Shown here: positions 1-4,072 of the stretch, piece after piece
Layout of the letters: each line of letters starts with the position of its first letter
How positions within the stretch are numbered: position 1 is the first letter of the stretch
Source: an uncultured Clostridia bacterium
GTDB taxonomy: Bacteria > Bacillota > Clostridia > Christensenellales > UBA1242
Assembly (NCBI GenBank): GCA_946487985.1
Contig: CAMLUY010000060.1
Location: 1 to 6,167, forward strand
Direction of reading: 5' to 3'
Length of the DNA: 6,167 nucleotides
Translations under genes and position numbers: made by a program
The notes under the pieces: generated by a model
Told to the model about the DNA's origin: nothing
Database searches by the model: none
What the model saw: the letters and a program-made list of their open reading frames with translations, nothing else

Positions 1-9
1 GATAAAATT

Positions 10-1104
10 ATGAAAATTGGAGTTGTAGGATTGCCAAATGTCGGAAAAAGCACACTTTTCAATGCAATCACTAATGCCGGGGCAGAAAGTGCGAACTATC
101 CATTTTGCACTATTGAGCCAAACATTGGCATTGTAGACGTGCCTGATGAAAGATTGCAAGTGCTTGGAAAGATGTACAACACTCAAAAGATTACGCCGGC
201 TTCAATTGAGTTTGTGGATATTGCTGGGCTTGTTGCGGGCGCGAGCAAAGGTGAAGGACTTGGAAACAAGTTTCTTTCACATATTCGCGAAGTTGACGCC
301 ATCGTTCATGTTGTGCGCTGCTTTGAAGATGATAAAATCATTCATGTAAATGGCGATATCAATCCATTGCGCGATATTGAAATCATCAATTTGGAGCTGG
401 CGCTGTCTGACCTTGAACAAGTAACAAAATTGTATGAAAAAAATTCAAAGCTTGTAAAAACTGGCGATAAAACTTTGAAAGCCACTGTAAATTTGCTTGA
501 AAAAATCAAGACCGCACTTGAAAACAACTCCCCTGCGCGCAGTGTGCCTGTTGAAGACGAAGAGGAAGAAAAAGTTCTGAAAAATCTGCAACTGCTTACA
601 GCAAAGCCGGTAATCTATGTCGCAAATATCAGTGAAAACGACGTAGGCAGAGATGAAAGCAAATTTGTCAAGCAGGTACGCGATTTTGCAACAAAAGACC
701 ATGCCGAGGTCGTATGTCTGTCAGCAAAAATCGAAGAGGAATTGGCAGCACTTGACCCTGACGAGCGAGAAGTTTTCAAAGCTGAGCTTGGCATTATTGA
801 AAGCGGTCTTGAAAAGTTGGTGAAAGCAAGCTATGACCTTTTGGGATTGATGTCATACCTGACAGCTGGCGAAAAAGAAGTCAGGGCTTGGACAATTAAA
901 AAAGGCACGAAAGCGCCGCAAGCAGCCGGCAAAATTCACACCGATTTTGAAAAAGGTTTCATTAAAGCAGAAATAGTGTCATATGACGACCTTGTTGAAG
1001 CTGGTTCATTCTTAAAGGCGAAAGAAAAAGGCAAAGTCCGAATTGAAGGCAAAGACTATGTCATTCAAGACGGCGATGTCGTGCTTTTCAGGTTTAATGT
1101 ATAA
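10..1104 (+). CDS. ychF: YchF/OLA1-family ribosome-binding ATPase
   Basis: Cytosolic P-loop NTPase of the Obg-related YchF/OLA1 family. The family binds ribosomes, prefers ATP to GTP and is linked to translation and stress responses. The 364-residue length is typical. Visible motifs in order: the P-loop GLPNVGKST (residues 7-15), the switch region around YPFCTIEPN (30-38), the G3 motif DIAG (70-73) followed by the glycine-rich stretch of the family, a coiled-coil-like helical insert (about 125-190), and NISE (206-209). This last is the family's NxxE in place of the GTPase NKxD, and explains ATP preference. The C-terminal TGS domain (about 281-364) ends in the typical DGDVVLFRFNV. The ATG at 10 fits the family N-terminus exactly. 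Only nine bases precede it and show no clear Shine-Dalgarno, so upstream signals lie outside the window. Tandem TAA stops (1102-1107) run into a terminator. The identification is very secure; the physiological role is known only in outline. Confidence 0.97.
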   Translation: MKIGVVGLPNVGKSTLFNAITNAGAESANYPFCTIEPNIGIVDVPDERLQVLGKMYNTQKITPASIEFVDIAGLVAGASKGEGLGNKFLSHIREVDAIVHVVRCFEDDKIIHVNGDINPLRDIEIINLELALSDLEQVTKLYEKNSKLVKTGDKTLKATVNLLEKIKTALENNSPARSVPVEDEEEEKVLKNLQLLTAKPVIYVANISENDVGRDESKFVKQVRDFATKDHAEVVCLSAKIEEELAALDPDEREVFKAELGIIESGLEKLVKASYDLLGLMSYLTAGEKEVRAWTIKKGTKAPQAAGKIHTDFEKGFIKAEIVSYDDLVEAGSFLKAKEKGKVRIEGKDYVIQDGDVVLFRFNV

Positions 1105-1105
1105 T

Positions 1106-1147
1106 AAAAACACCAGAGCTGGGCAAATCCCCGTTCTGGTGTTTTTT
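1106..1147. terminator. Bidirectional intrinsic terminator between convergent genes
   Basis: An A-rich 5' arm with ACACCAGA (centred near 1114) pairs with TCTGGTGT (1135-1142). It extends through a G-T pair (1118/1134), C-G (1119/1133), one T-C mismatch and three G-C pairs (1121-1123 with 1129-1131) to a 5-base loop (1124-1128). The + strand ends in six T (1142-1147). The - strand has a matching U-tract from the A run at 1106-1110. It therefore should end ychF, which stops just upstream, and also the lipoprotein gene converging from the right, whose stop is 12 bases away. Confidence 0.9.
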
Positions 1148-1159
1148 CATAAATGTTTT

Positions 1160-2110
1160 TTAAATCACTTCTGTGTAATTGTTTGAATAGGTGAATTGAT
1201 ATCCGCCATCAGTCTTGGTTACTGTGAAACGTTCAATAACTACACTCTCATTTGAGGCATTCTTCATAAATACCTCAAATTGATTTGGATTGGTTCTTGA
1301 CTGAGTTATTTCATATTTCACTTTATTTTGACTGCCTGGTGTCGCGTTCAAAAATTCAAGTTCAAGTGATTTTTCATTTCGTTCATTTTCAAATTCGACT
1401 TCTGTTTGGCTTGCAAGCATGCCATTTTTGTAAATTGAGTATTCATACTCGACCTCACTGCCCTCCATTTCATTTTCGATGACAATAAAGTCAAGTGGAT
1501 TTGTGCTTGAATATGTTGTGAATTTGATGGAAATTTCGGTTTCTCTGCCCTCTTTTTCATATTCACGTTCGCCTACAACATTGTATGTCGCACCACCGCT
1601 GATGATTATGCCTTCAAGCGAAGTGTTTATTTCTAATTCAATTTCGTTGTCATCAAGCTCCTCTTTTGTTTTAGTGTTGATTTCATTATAGTACATCACA
1701 AAATCTTCTGTACCGCCACCCAGTTTTGGCACTGAAAGAGTCATTTTCAGTTTGTACTCTGACGCGTACGTATCATCTTGCGAAACCGCGCTGTGCGAGT
1801 AATATTTGTCAGTATCGCTTGCAAGCATGTCCTCAAACATACCCATATAGTTTGCGATATTGTCTACGTCTGTCTTTTGTATTGTATCAGGTCGTTGAAG
1901 CTGCTCGTCTGCCAGTGTTTGAGCTGTTTGTCCTTGGGCGGCATCGTTCTGCCAGTAATTGATGCTTGATATTGCCGACATTGCATAGAATTCTTGTGCA
2001 TAGGTTGACCTTTCATCGCTTTTGCCACAAGCCGACAAGCCTACCATAGTCATTGAGCAAGCAAGCACAGCCAGTCCAATCGTAAAAAATCTTTTCTTTT
2101 TTAAAGCCAT
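1160..2110 (-). CDS. Putative secreted lipoprotein of unknown function
   Basis: Not recognised as a named family. The 316-residue product starts MALKKKRFF, then a hydrophobic stretch (about 8-27) and the lipobox LSAC, with Cys28 as the expected lipidated residue. This is a type II signal peptide, so the mature protein should sit on the outer face of the cytoplasmic membrane. Residues about 30-115 look helical and polar (Gln/Ala/Asp-rich). From about 118 to 316 the pattern is alternating hydrophobic/charged and strongly acidic, rich in Glu, Thr and Asn, which suggests several beta strands. The ATG at 2110 is preferred because AAGGGGG (2118-2124) lies 7 bases upstream. The reading frame stays open to 2194, and a second ATG six bases upstream (2114-2116) is only one base from the Shine-Dalgarno. 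A longer N-terminus would also place extra residues before the signal peptide. It is monocistronic, with its own promoter and a shared terminator. No enzymatic motif or substrate-binding signature was seen. Confidence 0.85.
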   Translation of the reverse strand: MALKKKRFFTIGLAVLACSMTMVGLSACGKSDERSTYAQEFYAMSAISSINYWQNDAAQGQTAQTLADEQLQRPDTIQKTDVDNIANYMGMFEDMLASDTDKYYSHSAVSQDDTYASEYKLKMTLSVPKLGGGTEDFVMYYNEINTKTKEELDDNEIELEINTSLEGIIISGGATYNVVGEREYEKEGRETEISIKFTTYSSTNPLDFIVIENEMEGSEVEYEYSIYKNGMLASQTEVEFENERNEKSLELEFLNATPGSQNKVKYEITQSRTNPNQFEVFMKNASNESVVIERFTVTKTDGGYQFTYSNNYTEVI

Positions 2111-2117
2111 ATTCATT

Positions 2118-2124
2118 CCCCCTT
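2118..2124 (-). promoter_or_regulatory. Ribosome binding site that fixes the lipoprotein start
   Basis: On the - strand this reads AAGGGGG, 7 bases before the ATG at 2108-2110 and only one base before an in-frame ATG at 2114-2116. The spacing favours the downstream ATG, giving MALKKK as N-terminus rather than MNMALKKK or the open frame reaching 2194. Confidence 0.7.
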
Positions 2125-2130
2125 TTTGGG

Positions 2131-2160
2131 AGTATAGCATAAACGTTTTGAGATAGGCAA
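2131..2160 (-). promoter_or_regulatory. Sigma-A-type promoter of the lipoprotein gene (extended -10)
   Basis: Read on the - strand: -35 TTGCCT (2155-2160), 18-base spacer, and -10 TATACT (2131-2136) preceded by TGC, an extended -10 element. The expected start of transcription is about 2123-2125. That falls on the Shine-Dalgarno and leaves a leader of only about 14 bases. The promoter is assigned from sequence match and position only. Confidence 0.6.
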
Positions 2161-2264
2161 ACAAAAATTTGCCCTTTACACAGTTTTTTACCAATTTTAT
2201 TTTTTATGCGAGCGAAAATAAGAAAGTTGAAACGACTTTTTTATTAGGAAATTTCAGGGAAATA

Positions 2265-2273
2265 TGATATACT
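2265..2273 (+). promoter_or_regulatory. Extended -10 promoter of mrnC
   Basis: TGA followed by TATACT (2268-2273) is an extended -10 element. The -35 position at 17-base spacing (2245-2250, TAGGAA) matches poorly, and a TTGAAA at 2227-2232 is too far away to pair with it. The predicted start, about 2279-2281, coincides with the Shine-Dalgarno AGAAGG (2279-2284), so the leader would be about 12 bases. It mirrors the TGCTATACT of the divergent lipoprotein promoter. Confidence 0.5.
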
Positions 2274-2291
2274 TTTTCAGAAGGTATTGTC

Positions 2292-2714
2292 ATGACAGAA
2301 CAAGAAAAAATTTCACTTTGCGAAAAACTGAAAAAGACCAATCTTTTACCGCTCGCCTTTATTGGTGACAGCGTGCACACACAATTTGTCAGAGAGCAGG
2401 TGCTGGCAAGGCACGATTGCAAGATGGAGAACTATCATAATCAGGCCGCTAAATTTTGCAAAGCTTCGGCTCAGGCTGAGGCGCTGAAAAGGATTTCTCA
2501 AATTTTGACAGATGAAGAGAAGGAAATAGTCCGTCGCGGACGAAATGCGAAGCCAAAACATCATGCAAAGAATGCCGAAAGTGCAGACTATGCATACGCG
2601 ACCGCATTTGAGATTTTGATTGGCTTTTTGTACCTATCCTGTCAAACAGAAAGATTGAATGAAATATTGAAGCAATCAATGCAAGTCGAGATTGACAAAA
2701 ACCATGCTGAGTAG
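2292..2714 (+). CDS. mrnC: Mini-ribonuclease III (23S rRNA maturation)
   Basis: A dimeric, Mg-dependent endoribonuclease with an RNase III catalytic domain but no double-stranded-RNA-binding domain. In Bacillus subtilis it trims both ends of precursor 23S rRNA. The 140-residue length is normal for the family. The signature near the N-terminus, LAFIGDSVHTQFVRE (residues 21-35), holds the catalytic aspartate (Asp26). A basic RRGRNAKPKHHAKN stretch (81-94) and ADYAYATAFEILIGFLYL (98-115, with Glu107 as the second metal-binding acidic residue) complete the family pattern. Start: ATG at 2292 with AGAAGG 7 bases upstream. The next in-frame ATG would remove the catalytic motif. The N-terminal extension of about 18 residues before the core is slightly long. 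It is the first gene of the + strand cluster and is followed after 35 bases by rlmB, as in many Bacillota. Confidence 0.94.
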   Translation: MTEQEKISLCEKLKKTNLLPLAFIGDSVHTQFVREQVLARHDCKMENYHNQAAKFCKASAQAEALKRISQILTDEEKEIVRRGRNAKPKHHAKNAESADYAYATAFEILIGFLYLSCQTERLNEILKQSMQVEIDKNHAE

Positions 2715-2720
2715 TAAAAT
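2692..2720 (+). promoter_or_regulatory. Internal sigma-A-type promoter of rlmB-sigH-synthetase
   Basis: A perfect -35 TTGACA (2692-2697) lies inside the last codons of mrnC, followed by a 17-base spacer and -10 TAAAAT (2715-2720) directly after the mrnC stop. The expected transcript start is about 2726-2728, giving a leader of about 23 bases that contains GAGGG (2740-2744) five bases before the rlmB ATG. This is the best promoter match in the window. It would let rlmB, sigH and the synthetase-like gene be transcribed apart from mrnC. Confidence 0.65.
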
Positions 2721-2737
2721 ATACAAATCATATATTT
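2717..2737. repeat. Inverted repeat AAATATA-N7-TATATTT over the rlmB promoter
   Basis: A perfect 7-base inverted repeat (2717-2723 and 2731-2737) with a 7-base spacer covers most of the -10 box and the predicted transcription start of rlmB. Its size, symmetry and position suit an operator. It is entirely A/T in the arms, so a chance origin is quite possible. Confidence 0.35.
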
Positions 2738-2749
2738 GCGAGGGAAAAC

Positions 2750-3484
2750 ATGTTCATTGAGGGAAAAAATGCGGTTTTGCAGGCACTTGAATCGGACAGA
2801 ACCATAAATAAGATTTTTATTGATAAAAACTATCAGACACGCAAAGACGATGTCATACATTTGTCTGTCCAGAAAAAGGTCAAGATTGAGTATTTGCCCA
2901 AAGTTGCGCTGGACAAAAAGTCAAAAACCGGGCGTCATCAGGGATATATTGCCGACGCGGTTGACTTTGTCTATTGCCAGCTTGATGACATTCTTGCCTG
3001 CGCGAAAGAGCGCGGCGAAAAGCCTTTTATCATTATGCTTGACGGAATTGAGGACCCTCACAATCTGGGCGCTATCGTTCGGTCATGCGAATGCGGAGGA
3101 GTGCATGGAATTGTGCTCAGTAAAAACCGCTCTGTGCAGGTCAATGAAACGGTAGTGCGAACCAGCACTGGCGCAATCAACAATATGAATATTGCAAGAG
3201 TGAACAACCTGAAAGAAGCAGTCGACTTTTTCAGGGAAAATGATATTTGGGTATATGCGGCAGAAGCCGGCGGCGAGTCAATATACAATAAAAAGCTTGA
3301 CGGCGGCGTTGCTGTCATTATTGGCAGCGAGGGCTTTGGAGTTAAAAAATCTCTGCAAAGTTATTGTGATGGCGTGATTTCGTTGCCGCTCAAAGGCAAG
3401 GTCAACTCGCTCAACGCCTCTGTCGCTTGCGGCGTGATTGTATTTGAGATTTTACGACAGCGCGAGCAAAGGAGCTGCAAATGA
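2750..3484 (+). CDS. rlmB: TrmH/SpoU-family 23S rRNA (guanosine-2'-O-)-methyltransferase, RlmB type
   Basis: S-adenosylmethionine-dependent ribose 2'-O-methyltransferase of the SPOUT superfamily. The best-known member, E. coli RlmB, makes Gm2251 in the 23S P-loop. The 244-residue length is normal. The small N-terminal RNA-binding domain begins with EGKNAVLQAL (residues 4-13) and includes RHQGYIA (62-68). The catalytic trefoil-knot domain shows motif 1 (98-111, with Asn105 and the catalytic Arg111), motif 2 IIGSEGFGV (190-198) and motif 3 (212-226, with the SLN core at 220-222, forming the knot and SAM pocket). Start: ATG at 2750 with GAGGG five bases upstream. The stop TGA overlaps the sigH ATG (ATGA, 3481-3484), implying translational coupling. 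The family is certain. The exact target base is inferred from similarity and from the mrnC neighbourhood, and related family members modify other sites. Confidence 0.92.
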   Translation: MFIEGKNAVLQALESDRTINKIFIDKNYQTRKDDVIHLSVQKKVKIEYLPKVALDKKSKTGRHQGYIADAVDFVYCQLDDILACAKERGEKPFIIMLDGIEDPHNLGAIVRSCECGGVHGIVLSKNRSVQVNETVVRTSTGAINNMNIARVNNLKEAVDFFRENDIWVYAAEAGGESIYNKKLDGGVAVIIGSEGFGVKKSLQSYCDGVISLPLKGKVNSLNASVACGVIVFEILRQREQRSCK

Positions 3485-4068
3485 CAGATGAAATGCTTTC
3501 GCTGTGTGGGCAGAAAGGCGATGAAAAAGCTGTCAATCAGCTTTTGTGCAAATACAAATCGCTTGTAAACAAGATTGCACGCAGCTATTTTCTCACTGGC
3601 GGTGATATGGAGGATATTGTTCAGGAGGGCATGATTGGCCTGTACAAAGCGATCATGAATTACAGCAGCAAGCGTGCGGCTTCCTTCAAGACCTTTGCGA
3701 GCATTTGCATCAAGAATCAGATTCAAAGTGCTGTACGAGTTGCGAGCAGCGAGAAAAACAAGATTTTGTCCTCTGCCCTGCCAATCGTTGACAACGTCAA
3801 TGATGAAGAAGATGAGAAAATTGAGATAATTTTTCCGTCAGACCTGCCCTCACCTGACGACAAGATTATTGAAAAAGAAACCTTTGAGGAAATTGAGCAG
3901 CAAATCAAAAGCCATCTCTCTGAAATGGAGTTGAAGGTTTTAGGACTGTATTTGAAGGGTTACAGCTACAACGAGATTTCTGAAAAAAGCGGTATCAGCA
4001 AAAAAAGCATTGACAATGCTTTGTCGAGAATTAAAAATAAGCTTTCATTTTTGAAAGATAAGGAGTAA
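3481..4068 (+). CDS. sigH: RNA polymerase sigma-H (Spo0H-type) factor
   Basis: Alternative sigma factor of the sigma-70 family, closest to Bacillus SigH, which drives early stationary-phase, sporulation and competence genes. Region 2 spans about residues 22-92: a core-binding helix with RSYFLTGGDMEDIVQEGMIG (34-53), followed by YKAIMNYSS and the -10 recognition part SFKTFASICIKNQI (68-81). An acidic linker (about 105-135) leads to region 4 (about 143-190), whose helix-turn-helix SYNEISEKSGISKKSIDNAL (162-181) recognises the -35 box. At 195 residues it is somewhat shorter than typical SigH. Start: ATG at 3481, with AAAGGAG (3468-3474) six bases upstream inside rlmB. The four-base overlap with rlmB and five-base reach to the next start indicate one operon. 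No anti-sigma factor gene is adjacent. Whether this organism sporulates cannot be told, since sigH also persists in non-spore-formers. Confidence 0.92.
   Translation: MTDEMLSLCGQKGDEKAVNQLLCKYKSLVNKIARSYFLTGGDMEDIVQEGMIGLYKAIMNYSSKRAASFKTFASICIKNQIQSAVRVASSEKNKILSSALPIVDNVNDEEDEKIEIIFPSDLPSPDDKIIEKETFEEIEQQIKSHLSEMELKVLGLYLKGYSYNEISEKSGISKKSIDNALSRIKNKLSFLKDKE
4060..4065 (+). promoter_or_regulatory. Shine-Dalgarno abutting the sigH stop codon
   Basis: AAGGAG is formed by the last sigH codons and lies immediately before its TAA (4066-4068), 7 bases upstream of the next ATG (4073). This near-ideal site fixes the start of the synthetase-like gene and should couple its translation to that of sigH. 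Confidence 0.8.
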
Positions 4069-4072
4069 AACA

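Noticed and set aside
2111..2194. Upstream extension of the lipoprotein reading frame by 28 codons
   Set aside because: It would put charged residues ahead of a normal signal peptide, overlaps the predicted promoter, and has a worse ribosome-binding-site position than the ATG at 2110.
2227..2232. TTGAAA as a -35 box for mrnC
   Set aside because: It is 35 bases from TATACT and 30 from TATGAT, far beyond the usual 16-18 base spacing.
2223..2242. Small hairpin AAAGTTG-AAA-CGACTTT followed by T residues, terminator-like
   Set aside because: The stem is short with a G-T pair, the loop is only three bases, and no + strand gene lies upstream that it would terminate. It is most likely chance in AT-rich DNA.
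2715..2749. Possible riboswitch or T-box leader ahead of rlmB and the synthetase-like gene
   Set aside because: The leader is only about 23 bases, and only a few bases separate the operon genes. There is no room for a T-box or S-box structure.
2820..3155. Second + strand open frame of 111 codons inside rlmB
   Set aside because: It is an out-of-frame shadow of rlmB, whose own frame holds all the SpoU motifs. There is no ribosome binding site or family match.
3361..3726. Minus-strand open frame of 121 codons opposite the rlmB end and sigH start
   Set aside because: It lies entirely opposite two well-supported genes, has no recognisable domain, and its residue pattern is what the antisense of those coding frames would give.
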